Assembly (NCBI RefSeq): GCF_900102885.1
Contig: NZ_FNGE01000003.1
Location: 291,605 to 355,604 of the forward strand
Source of the DNA: Paracoccus chinensis
GTDB lineage: Bacteria > Pseudomonadota > Alphaproteobacteria > Rhodobacterales > Rhodobacteraceae
Direction: 5' to 3'
DNA length: 64,000 nt
How positions within the stretch are numbered: position 1 is the first letter of the stretch; each line of letters starts with the position of its first letter. Shown here piece after piece: positions 18,967-29,278 of this stretch. Below the pieces are notes generated by a model. The model was not told where the DNA came from. It ran no database searches and worked only from the letters and a program-made list of their open reading frames with translations. Position numbers and translations under genes: made by a program.

Positions 18967-20897
18967 GCCGGTGCCCTCCGCCCGCGCGGGCTGCCCGCGA
19001 TGAGGGCGCTGCCCAGCGCGTCGGCGGCCAGCAGCGCGCCGGCCAGCGCCAGAAGCCAGCCGCCCAGGGGCGTTCCGGGGGTAGTGCCGGTCGCCTCGAC
19101 TGTGGCGCCGGGCCATGTGGCGGGGGGAAGCGCACCCCCCGCATTCAGCGCGGCGCGACGCTCGGCCGCCGCATAGACGCCCGCCGGGGCCAGCGGCCCG
19201 GGACCGGCGGCGAAGTCAGCGGCAGGCACGGGGGCGAGGCCCTCGGGCTCTCGCGGGCGGCCGAAGCCGTCCAGCACCAGCTCGGCCGTCCAATGCGCGG
19301 CCTCGGCGGGGTCGGCGGGCTCGGCGAGGCTGCGGCGAGCGGACTGCACCATGCGGTCCAGCATGCCCACGAACAGGCCCGACAGGGCGAGGTTGCTCCA
19401 TTCCGCATTGGCGGTCGTGTGGACTAGCATCACCTGTCCTTCGCCCAAGGGCGCGCGCGTGACCAAGGGCGTGCCGTCCGCAAGCTGCACAAGGGTGCGG
19501 TCGGGAAGCTCGGGGTCGGGCTCGGGCAGAAGCTGGGCGCGAACGGTGACATCGGCGGGGATCGCGAGCCCCGCGAACAACCCGTCCGCCGGAAAGGGCG
19601 CGATGGGGCGCGGCTCACCCCAGCTGAGCGCGCCGCCCGCGTCGCGCCCGCCGGGCCGCAGGCGCACGGGCAGCAGCGGGTCGTCGGCCAGCGTCTCCTG
19701 CGCGGCCATGCGGGGACCGGCGAAGCGGATCAGCAGGCCCCCTTCCTCGACCCATTCAGCCAGCGCGTCGGCCTGCGCACCCGGCGCGGCATCGACCAGC
19801 ACCACCACGTCAGGCGCGGCAGGCAGCACGTCGGCCAGCCCGCCCTCGACCAGATCGGCGGAGGGCGCCAGCGCCTGCCGCAGGTAGTGCAGCGGCGACA
19901 GCAGGCTTTGCCCTTCCGTCGCGCGGGCGTCGCCCACCAGCGCCACCTTGCGCCGCTTCACACGGTCGTCGGCCAGCACCACTGCGCCCGCCGAAGCCTC
20001 GCCCTCGATGGCGAAGCGGGTGATGCGGTTGCGCAGTTCGGGCGGCAGGTCGATGGGCAGGACCGCCGTCGCGGTGCCATCGGCGGCGGCCACGGGCTGG
20101 GGCGAGGTCAGCCGTGCCAACTGGCGCGGAACGCCCTGCGGGTCGGGGCCGATGGCCAGCACATCGGGCAGCGGCCCCGGCCCCGAGGCGCGCAGCACCA
20201 GCGAGGGCTGGGGCGCGCCTTCCAACGCCAGGGACCGCAGGATGCGCGGCGGCGGCACCACGGTCACAGCGCCGCGCGCGGTCAGGGCGGCCAGCAGCCC
20301 GGCGCGGGCCGGGTGGTCCAGCCCGTCCGACAACCACAGGGTGTCGAAGGCGTCAGGCGTCTCGGCCAGCATCGCGGCGGGGTCGTCGGGATAGCGCGTG
20401 TCCCAAGGCCGGGGCGCGGCGGCGCGCAGGGCGGCGGCGGCCTCCTCGGCCGTGCCGAAGACCGGACCCGCGCCGCGCCCGCCCTGCCCGTCCGCGATCC
20501 ACAGCGCGACCGGGCGGCCCCGCCCCTGGGCCTGCTCCAGCGCGGCAAGACCCCGCGCCTGCATGTCCTGCCAGCCCGGCGCGGCGGCCCAGCCCGCGTC
20601 CGCCAGCACCAGCAGCGGCCCCGAACCGGCTGTCTGCGGCCCCGGTTTCCAGACCGGCCCGGCCAGCGCGAGGATCGCGGCCGCCACCGCCAGCAGCCGC
20701 AGCATCAGCAGCCACCAAGGCGTGTGCCGCGTGATCGGCGCTGGATCGGCCAGCCCCAGCAGCAGCGCGGTGCCGGGAAAGACCACCTCGCGGGGACTGG
20801 GCGGAACGGCGCGCAGCAGGAACCACAGCACCGGCAGCGCCGCCCCGGCCGCCAGCATCCACGGCACCGCGAAGCCCAAGGGACCCAGCATCATCAT
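18963..20897 (-). CDS. BatA-type aerotolerance membrane protein (N-terminal double-TM domain)
   Basis: 644 residues. The N-terminus has the BatA/TIGR02226 double membrane segment (FAVPWMLAAGAALPVLWFLLRAVPPSPREV and the stretch after TPWWLLMLRLLA). A von-Willebrand-A-like periplasmic part follows (LVLADAGWAAAPGWQDMQARG), and a final membrane helix (WLLALAGALLAADALGSAL) closes it. Start ATG 20897, with two further in-frame ATGs. It overlaps DUF58 upstream and DUF4159 downstream by ATGA. The expected C-terminal DUF4159 domain is in the next ORF. Confidence 0.82.
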   Translation of the reverse strand: MMMLGPLGFAVPWMLAAGAALPVLWFLLRAVPPSPREVVFPGTALLLGLADPAPITRHTPWWLLMLRLLAVAAAILALAGPVWKPGPQTAGSGPLLVLADAGWAAAPGWQDMQARGLAALEQAQGRGRPVALWIADGQGGRGAGPVFGTAEEAAAALRAAAPRPWDTRYPDDPAAMLAETPDAFDTLWLSDGLDHPARAGLLAALTARGAVTVVPPPRILRSLALEGAPQPSLVLRASGPGPLPDVLAIGPDPQGVPRQLARLTSPQPVAAADGTATAVLPIDLPPELRNRITRFAIEGEASAGAVVLADDRVKRRKVALVGDARATEGQSLLSPLHYLRQALAPSADLVEGGLADVLPAAPDVVVLVDAAPGAQADALAEWVEEGGLLIRFAGPRMAAQETLADDPLLPVRLRPGGRDAGGALSWGEPRPIAPFPADGLFAGLAIPADVTVRAQLLPEPDPELPDRTLVQLADGTPLVTRAPLGEGQVMLVHTTANAEWSNLALSGLFVGMLDRMVQSARRSLAEPADPAEAAHWTAELVLDGFGRPREPEGLAPVPAADFAAGPGPLAPAGVYAAAERRAALNAGGALPPATWPGATVEATGTTPGTPLGGWLLALAGALLAADALGSALIAGSPRGRRAPA

Positions 20898-21781
20898 GGC
20901 GCAAGCGCCTCATACAGCCACATCAGTGCGACCGAGGGCGCGGCGGCCGTGTCATGCGTGCCGAAGCGCCAGCCCGCGCCCGCCGCAAGGCGCGACAGTT
21001 CGGCCCGACGTTCCGCCAGCCGCGCCAGATAGGCGTCCCGCAGCCCCGAGGCATTGCGCGTCGCATGGACATCTCCGCCCGGCGAGCGGAAGCGCACCGC
21101 CCCGCCGAAGGGAAAGCTTTCCTCGACCGGGTCCAGCACCTGCAGCAGCGCGCCGGGACAGCCCAGCGCCGCCGCCTCGGCGATGAAACCCCGTAGTGGC
21201 GCAGAATCGCCCAGAAAATCCCCGATCAGCACGACCCGCCGATGCGAGCGCAGCGTTTCGCGGCCCGGAAGGTCGTCCTGCGCGGCCAGCAGATCGCGCC
21301 CCAGCGCCTCGGCCTGGGTGCGGCCCGCCTTGGCCTCGGAGGTGCCCACCCCGACCCGCTCGCCTCCCCGCAGAAGGACCAGCCCCAAGGCCAGCGCCAG
21401 CAGCCGTCCCCGGTCGCCCTTGGTCGGCCGCGCGGGATCGCCCGTCCAGTGCATGCCCGGCGCGCCCGAGACCCACAGCGCCGCCGACTGCGGCGCCTGC
21501 CGCTCGCGTTCGCGCACAAAGGCCGCGTCGGACCGGGCCGAGCGGCGCCAGTCGATCAGCCCCGCCGGATCGCCCTGGACGGCGGGGCGATATTGCCAGA
21601 AATCCTCGCCTGTCCCCGCGCGGCGCAACCCGTGGGCGCCCGGATCGACCGTGACGGCCAGACGCTCGGCCGCCAGCATCAGCTCGGGCAGGCCCGCGGC
21701 GGCGGCCTCGGCGCGCAGGCGCAGCGTGACGGCATCGTCACGCGCGGACCCGCCGGCGCGGCTGGACCCAAGGGGGCGCAT
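20894..21781 (-). CDS. DUF58 domain protein
   Basis: 295 residues with the DUF58 signature region GEDFWQYRPAVQGDPAGLIDWRRSARSD (about 59-86), followed by a VWA-like fold (RVVLIGDFLGD). DUF58 proteins are nearly always encoded beside MoxR ATPases; they may be MoxR targets or partners. No membrane segment. It follows moxR by 8 bp and overlaps the BatA-type gene by four bases. Confidence 0.88.
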   Translation of the reverse strand: MRPLGSSRAGGSARDDAVTLRLRAEAAAAGLPELMLAAERLAVTVDPGAHGLRRAGTGEDFWQYRPAVQGDPAGLIDWRRSARSDAAFVRERERQAPQSAALWVSGAPGMHWTGDPARPTKGDRGRLLALALGLVLLRGGERVGVGTSEAKAGRTQAEALGRDLLAAQDDLPGRETLRSHRRVVLIGDFLGDSAPLRGFIAEAAALGCPGALLQVLDPVEESFPFGGAVRFRSPGGDVHATRNASGLRDAYLARLAERRAELSRLAAGAGWRFGTHDTAAAPSVALMWLYEALAP

Positions 21782-21789
21782 CGCGGGGC

Positions 21790-22791
21790 TCAGGCGGCCG
21801 CCCGCAGGCTTTCGCCCATCAGCCGGGCAATCACGGCATCGGCGGACTCGCCCCGCGCACGGGCGGCGAAGGACAGCGCCATGCGGTGGCGCAGCACGGG
21901 CGCGGCCATCGCCGCCACGTCGTCCAGCGTCGGCGCGAAGCGGCCCTGCAGCACGGCCCGCGCCCGCGTCAGCAGCATCAGCGCCTGCGCCGCGCGCGGC
22001 CCCGGCCCCCAGACCAGCGTGTCGCCCAGCCAGCCCGGCGCCTCGGCGCTGCCCGGACGGGCTGCGCGGACGAGGTCCAGAATCGCCGCCGTCACACCTT
22101 CGCCCACCGGCATGGCGCGGACGAGCCTTTGCGCCGCGATCAGCGATGCCGCATCCAGGACGCCGTGCGGGCGGTCCCGGTCCAGCCCGGTCGTCGCCAG
22201 CAGGATCGCGCGTTCCGTGTCGCGGTCGGGATAGTCGATGTCCACCTGCACGAGGAAGCGGTCCAACTGCGCCTCGGGCAGCGGATAGGTTCCCTCCTGC
22301 TCAATCGGGTTCTGGGTCGCCAGCACATGGAAGGGGCGGCCCAAGGGGCGGTGCTGGCCACCGATCGTGACCTCGCCCTCCTGCATCGCCTGCAAAAGCG
22401 CCGACTGGGTGCGGGGGCTGGCGCGGTTGATCTCGTCGGCCATCAGAAGCTGGGTGAAGACCGGCCCCTCGACAAAGCGGAAGGCGCGGGTGCCGTCGGG
22501 ACGCATGTCCAGCACCTCGGAGCCTAGGATATCGGCGGGCATCAGGTCGGGCGTGAACTGGATGCGCGCGCTGTCGAGGCCGAGGACCGTGGAGAGCGTA
22601 TCGACCAGCATGGTCTTGCCCAGGCCCGGCTGGCCCACCAGCAGCGCGTGGCCGCCCGACAGGATCGCGGCCAGAACCTGTTCCACCACCTCGTGCTGTC
22701 CGACGAAGCGCCGCTCGATGCTGGCGCGGGCCTCGGTCAGCCGCGCGGCCAGAAGGGTGGCATCCGCGACGAGTTTATCTTCTGCGGCCAT
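21790..22791 (-). CDS. moxR: MoxR family AAA+ ATPase
   Basis: 333 residues. Walker A is GQPGLGKT (53-60), Walker B is LLMADEIN and sensor 1 is LATQNPIEQEGTYPLPEAQLDRF in part. MoxR ATPases act as chaperones that activate or assemble partner complexes, typically those of VWA proteins encoded alongside. The ATG at 22791 is preceded by AGAGGCAGAG; the longer frame has no family sequence. It is the first gene of a five-gene minus-strand operon reaching 15977 and possibly dacB. Divergent from the DUF1285 gene, with a 65-bp shared upstream region. Confidence 0.93.
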   Translation of the reverse strand: MAAEDKLVADATLLAARLTEARASIERRFVGQHEVVEQVLAAILSGGHALLVGQPGLGKTMLVDTLSTVLGLDSARIQFTPDLMPADILGSEVLDMRPDGTRAFRFVEGPVFTQLLMADEINRASPRTQSALLQAMQEGEVTIGGQHRPLGRPFHVLATQNPIEQEGTYPLPEAQLDRFLVQVDIDYPDRDTERAILLATTGLDRDRPHGVLDAASLIAAQRLVRAMPVGEGVTAAILDLVRAARPGSAEAPGWLGDTLVWGPGPRAAQALMLLTRARAVLQGRFAPTLDDVAAMAAPVLRHRMALSFAARARGESADAVIARLMGESLRAAA

Positions 22792-22856
22792 GACTCTGCC
22801 TCTGGGGCTGCTATAGTCCCGACCATATTGGCGGTTCGCGGAAGGCTCCACTGGCA

Positions 22857-23417
22857 ATGACGGACAAAGGCGAAGATTCCGGGCACGATCGCGCGACCAG
22901 GGGCGCCAGCATCGCCGAGGCCGCGGGCCGCGCGAAAGGCCGGGGCCCCGCGCCGGTCCACCTGTGGAACCCGCCCTATTGCGGCGAGATGGACCTTGAG
23001 ATCCTGCCCGACGGCCGCTGGATCCACGAGGGCTCGCCCATCGGCAGGCCCGAGATGGTGCGGCTCTTCGCCTCGGTGCTGAAGCGCGAGGAAGATCGCT
23101 TCTTCCTGGTCACCCCGGTCGAGAAGCTGGGTATCAGGGTCATCGACGCCCCCTTCCTGGCCGTGGACGCAGACATCGGCGCGGACGAGATCCGCTTCAC
23201 CACCAACATCGGCGATACGGTCGTGGCCGGTCCCGACAACCCCATCCGGGTCGAGCAGCGGGACGGCGCCCCCCGCCCCTATGTCCATGTCCGCAGCGGG
23301 CTGGACGCGCTGATCGACCGCAAGACCTTCTACCGCCTGGCCGAGGCCGCCCGGCCCGATGAACTCGGGCGGCTGACCCTGCGCTCGCAGGGCGCCAGTT
23401 TCGTGCTGGAGGGTTGA
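22857..23417 (+). CDS. DUF1285 family protein
   Basis: 186 residues. The conserved core is LEILPDGRWIHEGSPIGRPEMVRLFASVLKRE, followed by DRFFLVTPVEKLGI and NPIRVEQ. DUF1285 proteins fold as paired small beta domains; no biochemical role is established. ATG at 22857. Its TGA is directly abutted by the ATG of the hydroxypyruvate isomerase gene, so the two are one transcription unit. Confidence 0.85.
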   Translation: MTDKGEDSGHDRATRGASIAEAAGRAKGRGPAPVHLWNPPYCGEMDLEILPDGRWIHEGSPIGRPEMVRLFASVLKREEDRFFLVTPVEKLGIRVIDAPFLAVDADIGADEIRFTTNIGDTVVAGPDNPIRVEQRDGAPRPYVHVRSGLDALIDRKTFYRLAEAARPDELGRLTLRSQGASFVLEG

Positions 23418-24179
23418 ATGGCGCGCTTTGCCGCCAACCTGACATTCCTCTTCACGGAACTGCCGATGCTGGAACGCTTCGGTGCCGCCCGCCGCGCGGG
23501 GTTCGAGGGTGTCGAGGTGCTGTTCCCCTATGACCTCGCCGCGCCCGAGCTCGCCTCGGCCGCGCAGGCCGCGGGGGTCGAGTTCGTCCTGATGAACACC
23601 CCTCCCCCGAACTGGGCCGGCGGCCCCCGCGGCTTCGCGGCCGTCCCGGGCGGAGAGGAGCGGTTCCGCCGCGACTTCGACCGCGCCCTGCGCTTTGCCC
23701 AGGCGCTGCGCTGCCGCCACATCCACGTCATGGCAGGCCGGGCCGAGGGCGAGGCCGCGCGCCAGACCTTTGTCGAGAACCTGCGCTGGGCCTGTGCGCG
23801 GGCACCCCATGCCAGCCTGCTGGTCGAGCCGATCAACCCCGGCGACATGCCCGGCTATTTCCTCGCCGACTTCGACCAGGCGGTCGAGGTGATCGACGAG
23901 GTGGGTGCGCCGAACCTCGGGCTTCAGTTCGACGCCTACCATGCCCACCAGATCACCGGCGACGTCCTGTCCTGCTGGGACCGTCACGGCGCCCGCGCCC
24001 GGCACATCCAGATCGCGGGCGCGCCGGGCCGTCATGAACCCAAGGCCGGCGAGATCGACTTTGCCGGGTTCTTCCGGCGCGTGGACGCCCTTGGCTATCG
24101 GGGCTGGGTCGGGGCGGAATACATGCCCGCGACCACGACCGAGGCCGGGCTGCGCTGGCTGCGCGACGGCAGCGCGTAA
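23418..24179 (+). CDS. hyi: Hydroxypyruvate isomerase (TIM-barrel)
   Basis: 253 residues of the xylose-isomerase-like TIM barrel. The metal-binding acidic and His residues appear in LLVEPIN (Glu), LQFDAYH (Asp, His), HIQIAGAPGRHEP and GAEYMP (Glu). The family interconverts hydroxypyruvate and tartronate semialdehyde in glyoxylate metabolism. The opening RFAANLTFLFTELPMLERF is the family start. It begins on the base after the DUF1285 stop. The glycolate oxidase genes elsewhere in the window (40686-44563) would supply glyoxylate for the same pathway. Confidence 0.88.
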   Translation: MARFAANLTFLFTELPMLERFGAARRAGFEGVEVLFPYDLAAPELASAAQAAGVEFVLMNTPPPNWAGGPRGFAAVPGGEERFRRDFDRALRFAQALRCRHIHVMAGRAEGEAARQTFVENLRWACARAPHASLLVEPINPGDMPGYFLADFDQAVEVIDEVGAPNLGLQFDAYHAHQITGDVLSCWDRHGARARHIQIAGAPGRHEPKAGEIDFAGFFRRVDALGYRGWVGAEYMPATTTEAGLRWLRDGSA

Positions 24180-24280
24180 GCCGGCGCCACGCTGGCATCA
24201 CGCCCGGAAACGCGGCAGAAAGCCGCCATGTCCCTGCGCCGCGCCCCCGGTCCCAGCCCTGCCCACCCGGTGTCCTGCAG

Positions 24281-25195
24281 ATGACGACGCAGGTCCTTGC
24301 CGCGCTGTCCCCCGTAGTCCTGCTGATCGCGCTGGGCGTCCTGCTGCGCCGGCGCCGCTTCCTGGACGAACGTTTCTGGCCGCAGGCCGAACGGCTCAGC
24401 TATTTCATCCTGCTGCCCAGCCTGTTCTTCCACGGCCTCGTCACCGCCGAGATCGAGGCGCTGCCCATTGCAGAACTGACCCTCACGCTAGTCGCGGCAA
24501 TAGTGGTAGTGGCGGCGCTGACGCTGGCGGCGCGGCCCCTGATGCGGATCGACGGGCCGGGGTTCACCTCGGTCTTTCAGGGCAGCATCCGCTTCAACAA
24601 CTATGTCGGCGTGACGCTGGCCGCCGGGCTGTTTCCCGAGAACGGCATCGCGCTGGCGGCGATCTGCAACGCGGTGATCGTGCCCACGGTCAACATCCTC
24701 AGCGTGCTGGTGTTTGCCCGCCATGGGACCGTGCGGCTGGGTCTGCGCCGGGTCGCGCGGCAAGTTGCTACGAACCCGCTGGTGCTGGCTTCGCTGGCGG
24801 GGATCGCAGCCAAGGCGGCGGGGCTGCAGATGCCGCCGGGGATCGGGCCTGCCATGCGCTCGCTGGGCGCGGCCTCGCTGCCGCTGGGGCTGCTTTGCGT
24901 CGGCGCGGCGCTGGAGTTCGCGGGCGCCCGGCGGTGGATCCGACCGGTTGCCATTGCCTCGATGCTGAAGTTCGGGGCGATGCCGCTGGCGACCATGGCC
25001 GTGGCTTTGCTGGTGGGCCTGAGCGGCGAGGCGCTGGTGACGGCTCTGGTCTTCCAGGTGCTGCCGACGGCCTCGTCCTCCTATATCCTCGCGCGGCAGC
25101 TGGGCGGGGATGCGCCGCTGATGGCAGGCATCACCGCCGTCCAGACGGTGCTGGCCGTCGCGACGATCCCGCTGGTCCTCGCCCTGCTGCTCTAG
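24281..25195 (+). CDS. AEC family (auxin efflux carrier) transporter
   Basis: 304 residues with about ten hydrophobic segments. Family features are PLMRIDGPGFTSVFQG, the asparagine-rich NNYVGV after helix 3 and LPTASSSYILARQLGGD near the C-terminus. AEC members export or import organic acids such as malate or malonate; the substrate here cannot be read. ATG at 24281. There is a 101-bp gap from hyi, so co-transcription is possible. The stop overlaps that of the convergent glycosyltransferase by four bases. Confidence 0.87.
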   Translation: MTTQVLAALSPVVLLIALGVLLRRRRFLDERFWPQAERLSYFILLPSLFFHGLVTAEIEALPIAELTLTLVAAIVVVAALTLAARPLMRIDGPGFTSVFQGSIRFNNYVGVTLAAGLFPENGIALAAICNAVIVPTVNILSVLVFARHGTVRLGLRRVARQVATNPLVLASLAGIAAKAAGLQMPPGIGPAMRSLGAASLPLGLLCVGAALEFAGARRWIRPVAIASMLKFGAMPLATMAVALLVGLSGEALVTALVFQVLPTASSSYILARQLGGDAPLMAGITAVQTVLAVATIPLVLALLL

Positions 25196-26415
25196 GCCGC
25201 GGGGCCGAAGCCTTCGACCCAGTCGATCAGGCGCGGCAGGCTGTGGCGCCGAAGGTCATAGGCGCTGGTGATCGTCGCCCGCGCCGCGGCCTTCACGCGC
25301 GCGGCCTGGGGATCACCTTCGAGGGCGCGGATCAGGGCGGCTTCCAGCGCAGCGGGGTCGTGGAAGGGGACAAGCCGGCCGTTCTCTCCGTCGCGGACCA
25401 GTTCGCGCACCGGCTCGGTGTCCGAGCCGACGATCAGGCAGCCCGCCGACATCGCCTCGGTCAGCGACCAGCTGAGGACGAAGGGGTAGGTCAGGTAGCA
25501 GTGGACGCGCGAGACCTGCAGCGTGGACAGGTAGGTGCCATAGGGCACGCGGCCCATAAAATGCACGCGGTCGAGCGGCAGGCGGTCCCCCACCTCGGCC
25601 AGCATCTTGGCTTTCCAGCTTTCCGCGTCCGAGGGCTTGCCGCCGTAGCTGACGCCCTCGGCCCCGATCACGACCACCTGCGCCTGTGGCCGTGCCGCCA
25701 GCACGGCGGGCAGCGCGCGCATGAAGACATGGAAGCCGCGATAGGGTTCCAGCGAGCGCGACACGTAAGTCAGCACCTCGTCGCCCGCGCGCAGGACGCG
25801 GCCATCGGGCAGCGTCAGCGTGGCTGAGGGGTCGGGCCTCACCCGGTCGGTGTCGATGCCGTCGTGGATGACGGTCAGCTTGGACCGCAATTCGGGCGGG
25901 AAGCTGTCCGCCTGGTAGCGCGTAGGCGACAAGCCCGCGTCGGCCTGCACCAGTCCCTGGATCAGGTGGGCCGAGCGGGCGACGGTCCGTACCCGCGCCT
26001 CGTCGGTGCCGGGGCTGATCTCGGGGTCGAAGCCGACGTCCTGGCCGCGGGTGCGATACATCAGTTCGGCATAGACCAGCAGCTTGGCGTCGGGCCAGAT
26101 CTCGCGCAGGAACAGCGTCTCGCCCCAGCCGGAATGGCCGAAGATCACGTCGGGGGTATAGCCGTGGCGGTCGCGCAGCGCCCGTGCGCCTCGTGCGGCC
26201 AGCCAGCCGCGTTCGGCCATCTCGGCATAGGTCCGCCCCAGCGGGTGGCTGGTCGTCACCTGCGGGGGCTTGGCATATTTCACCACGCGCACCGGGCTGG
26301 GACGTTCGTTCGCCTCGTCCGTCAGCGCCAGCACGTCATGGCCGCGGGCGGCAAGCGCGGGGGCGAGATGGGGAAACTGGCCGGGAAAATTCTGGTGGAC
26401 GAAAAGGATCTTCAA
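25192..26415 (-). CDS. Glycosyltransferase family 4
   Basis: 407 residues. The N-terminal donor-type domain starts [27 protein letters not shown]. The C-terminal GT-B domain has VLTYVSRSLEPYRGFHVFMRALP and the acidic pocket SWSLTEAMSAGCLIVGSDTEPVRELV, as in GT4 retaining transferases. The acceptor is unknown. The start is TTG at 26413-26415, overlapping the yejF stop as TTGA. No ATG lies close by that keeps the [12 protein letters not shown]-terminus, so the TTG is preferred. It is translated behind the peptide importer, although no functional link is obvious. Confidence 0.85.
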   Translation of the reverse strand: MKILFVHQNFPGQFPHLAPALAARGHDVLALTDEANERPSPVRVVKYAKPPQVTTSHPLGRTYAEMAERGWLAARGARALRDRHGYTPDVIFGHSGWGETLFLREIWPDAKLLVYAELMYRTRGQDVGFDPEISPGTDEARVRTVARSAHLIQGLVQADAGLSPTRYQADSFPPELRSKLTVIHDGIDTDRVRPDPSATLTLPDGRVLRAGDEVLTYVSRSLEPYRGFHVFMRALPAVLAARPQAQVVVIGAEGVSYGGKPSDAESWKAKMLAEVGDRLPLDRVHFMGRVPYGTYLSTLQVSRVHCYLTYPFVLSWSLTEAMSAGCLIVGSDTEPVRELVRDGENGRLVPFHDPAALEAALIRALEGDPQAARVKAAARATITSAYDLRRHSLPRLIDWVEGFGPAA

Positions 26416-28175
26416 CTGGGCCGTTCTTTGCTGTCGTGGAAGGCTGCGGCCATCAGCGCGCGGGTGTAATCGCTTTTCGGCGCGTCGAAGACCTGCGCGG
26501 TCGTGCCCTGTTCCACCACGTCGCCCGCGCGCATCACCAGGATCTGGTGGCTCATGGCGCGGACCACGCGCAGGTCGTGGCTGATGAACAGGAAGGCGAG
26601 CCCGTGGCGCCGCTGCAACTCGCGCAGAAGCTCGACGATCTGGACCTGCACGGTCATGTCGAGGGCGCTGGTCGGCTCGTCCAGAACAACCACCTTGGGC
26701 CGCAGGATCATGGCGCGGGCAATGGCGATGCGCTGGCGCTGGCCGCCTGAAAATTCATGCGGATAGCGGTCCATCGTTGTGGGATCGAGGCCGACCTCGG
26801 CCATGATCTCGGCCACCATCTGGCGCGGGTCGCGGCCTTTTTCGACGCCGTGGACGCCCAGCCCTTCGGCGATGATCTGGCCCACGGTCATGCGGGGGGA
26901 CAGGCTGCCGAAGGGGTCTTGGAAGACGATCTGCATGTCGCGGCGCAACCGGCGCAATCCGCGGCCCTGCAGCGTGGAGATGTCGCGGCCCATGTAGACG
27001 ATGGGTCCATTGCTCTCGATCAGCCGCATGATCGCCAGCGCGAGCGTCGTCTTGCCCGAGCCTGATTCGCCCACGATCCCCAGCGTCTCGCCTGCGCGGA
27101 CCCGCAGGGTGGCGGCGTTCACGGCCTTCACATGGCCCACGGTGCGGCGCAGGAAGCCGCGCTTGATCGGGAACCAGACGCGCAGGTTGTCAGTCGAGAC
27201 AATCTCGGGCGCGGCGGGATCGATGGGCTCGGCGATGCCCTTGGGCTCGGCGGCCAGCAGCTTTCGCGTATATGGGTGGCGGGGGTTGCTGAAGATTTCC
27301 TCGACCGGTCCCTGTTCCACGATCTCGCCGCCCTGCATGACGCAGACGCGGTCGGCGATGCGGCGCACGATGCCGAGGTCGTGGCTGATGAACAGCATCG
27401 ACAACCCCTCGTCGCGCTTGAGCTCGGCCAGCAGATCGAGGATCTGCGCCTGGATCGTCACGTCCAGCGCAGTTGTGGGTTCGTCCGCGATCAGCAGTTC
27501 CGGCCCGTTCGCCAGCGCCATGGCGATCATGACGCGCTGTCGCTGGCCGCCCGACAGCTGGTGCGGATAGTCCGCCAGCCGGCTTTCGGCATCGCGGATG
27601 CCGACGCGGTCCAGCAGTTCCACGATCCGCGCCCGCGCCGCAGCCCCGGTCAGTCCTTGGTGCAGCGCGAGGCTTTCGCCGATCTGCCGTTCCAGCGTGT
27701 GAAGCGGGTTCAGCGAGGTCATCGGCTCCTGGAAGACGAAGCTGATGTCGTTGCCGCGCACGGCGCGCAGCTTCGCCTCGGGTGCGCCGATCATCTCGGC
27801 GCCGTTGTAGCGGACGCTGCCCTCGATCTGCGCCGAGGCGCCGAGCAACTTGACGGTCGCCAGCGCCGTCACCGACTTGCCCGAGCCAGATTCGCCTACC
27901 AGCGCGACCGTCTCGCCCCGCTTGACGGTGAAGCTGACGCCCTTGACGGCGGGGGTTGAGCGGCCCTCGTTCACGAAGCTGATGCGCAGGTCGCGGATGT
28001 CGAGAACGGCTTCGGCATCGACCTTGGACCGGGGCTCTGCCCTTGATCCGCCAAGGCTTGCCTCGGCCGTCCGGCGGTTCGGCTCGGCCGGGACAGCGGC
28101 AGCCTCGCCCGCAGCGGGGATGACCGGGGGAACCGAGGCGGCGGGCGGGGCCGCGGGATTGCGGGGATTGTTCAC
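26412..28175 (-). CDS. yejF: Peptide ABC transporter ATP-binding protein with two ATPase domains
   Basis: 587 residues. A low-complexity Pro/Ala-rich leader (about 1-50) precedes two ABC domains. Domain 1 has Walker A GESGSGKS, signature [15 protein letters not shown] and Walker B LLIADEPT. Domain 2 has [23 protein letters not shown] and [11 protein letters not shown]. It powers the YejBE permease. The start is GTG at 28175 (GTGA overlap with yejE). The longer frame upstream is a shadow of yejE. Confidence 0.93.
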   Translation of the reverse strand: MNNPRNPAAPPAASVPPVIPAAGEAAAVPAEPNRRTAEASLGGSRAEPRSKVDAEAVLDIRDLRISFVNEGRSTPAVKGVSFTVKRGETVALVGESGSGKSVTALATVKLLGASAQIEGSVRYNGAEMIGAPEAKLRAVRGNDISFVFQEPMTSLNPLHTLERQIGESLALHQGLTGAAARARIVELLDRVGIRDAESRLADYPHQLSGGQRQRVMIAMALANGPELLIADEPTTALDVTIQAQILDLLAELKRDEGLSMLFISHDLGIVRRIADRVCVMQGGEIVEQGPVEEIFSNPRHPYTRKLLAAEPKGIAEPIDPAAPEIVSTDNLRVWFPIKRGFLRRTVGHVKAVNAATLRVRAGETLGIVGESGSGKTTLALAIMRLIESNGPIVYMGRDISTLQGRGLRRLRRDMQIVFQDPFGSLSPRMTVGQIIAEGLGVHGVEKGRDPRQMVAEIMAEVGLDPTTMDRYPHEFSGGQRQRIAIARAMILRPKVVVLDEPTSALDMTVQVQIVELLRELQRRHGLAFLFISHDLRVVRAMSHQILVMRAGDVVEQGTTAQVFDAPKSDYTRALMAAAFHDSKERPS

Positions 28176-29278
28176 CGGAAGGTCTTTCGCGGGTCGAAGG
28201 CGTCGCGGATGCCCTCGAAGATGAAGACCAGAAGCGACAGCATGATGGCGAAGGTGAAGAAGGCGGCAAAGCCCAGCCACGGCGCCTGCAGGTTCTGCTT
28301 GGCCTGCAGCGCCAGTTCCCCCAGCGACGGGGCCGAGGCGGGCAACCCGTAGCCAAGGTAGTCCAGCGCGGCGAGGCTGGAGATCGTGCCGGTCACGACA
28401 AAGGGAAGCATGGTCAGCGTCGCCACCATCGCGTTGGGCAGGATGTGGCGGAACATGATCGTGCGGTCGTTCACGCCCAAGGCCCGCGCGGCGCGGACAT
28501 ATTCGAAGTTGCGGGCGCGCAGGAACTCGGCCCGGACGACGCCGACCAGCGCAGGCCAGCCGAAGAGGATCGAGACGAAGACCAGCAGCCAGAAGCTGCG
28601 CCCGAGGATCGCGAAGAGGATGATGATGACGTAAAGCGAGGGGGTCGAGCCCCAGATCTCCAGCAGCCGCTGGAAGATCAGGTCGGTGCGGCCGCCGAAA
28701 TAGCCCTGCACCGCCCCGGCCGCGATGCCAAGCGCCGAGGCGATCACCGTCACGATCAGCGTGAACAGGATCGACAGGCGGAAGCCGTAGATGACGCGGG
28801 CCAGCACGTCCCGGGCCGTGTCGTCCGTGCCCAGCCAATGCGCGGCGTCAGGCGCCGAGGGCGCGGTACCGACGTTGTTGATCGTGCGGTAGTGGTAGGG
28901 GATCGGCGGCCAGATGGTCCAGCCGCGCTGGATCTCCTCGCCGTTCACTGTGCCGGCGCTGCGGGCCTCGGCGATGGTGCCCTCGGGCGCGTCCCAGCAT
29001 TCCTCGCGCCCGCCCGAGATGATGAGGCATTCCACCGACGGATCGGTGTAGTTGGCTTCCGTCCCGAAGTCTCCGCCGAAGGCCGTCTCGGGGTAGAAGC
29101 GGTAGGCGGGGAAGTAGAGCTCGCCGCGATAGCTGGCGACGATGGGCTTGTCGTTGGCGATGACCTCGGCCAGCAGCGACAGCACGAAGAGCGCGGCGAA
29201 GATCACCAGCGACCAGAAGGCGCGGCGGTTGCGGCGAAAGTTGCGCCAGCGGCGCTGATTCAGGGGCGACAGCTTCAT
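28172..29278 (-). CDS. yejE: Peptide ABC transporter permease, YejE type
   Basis: 368 residues. A cytoplasmic basic start ([22 protein letters not shown]), a first membrane helix and then a large periplasmic insert (about 45-150, [19 protein letters not shown]) typical of YejE. Five more helices include the EAA-type loop ([26 protein letters not shown]). ATG at 29278 overlaps the yejB stop as ATGA. Confidence 0.93.
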   Translation of the reverse strand: MKLSPLNQRRWRNFRRNRRAFWSLVIFAALFVLSLLAEVIANDKPIVASYRGELYFPAYRFYPETAFGGDFGTEANYTDPSVECLIISGGREECWDAPEGTIAEARSAGTVNGEEIQRGWTIWPPIPYHYRTINNVGTAPSAPDAAHWLGTDDTARDVLARVIYGFRLSILFTLIVTVIASALGIAAGAVQGYFGGRTDLIFQRLLEIWGSTPSLYVIIILFAILGRSFWLLVFVSILFGWPALVGVVRAEFLRARNFEYVRAARALGVNDRTIMFRHILPNAMVATLTMLPFVVTGTISSLAALDYLGYGLPASAPSLGELALQAKQNLQAPWLGFAAFFTFAIMLSLLVFIFEGIRDAFDPRKTFR

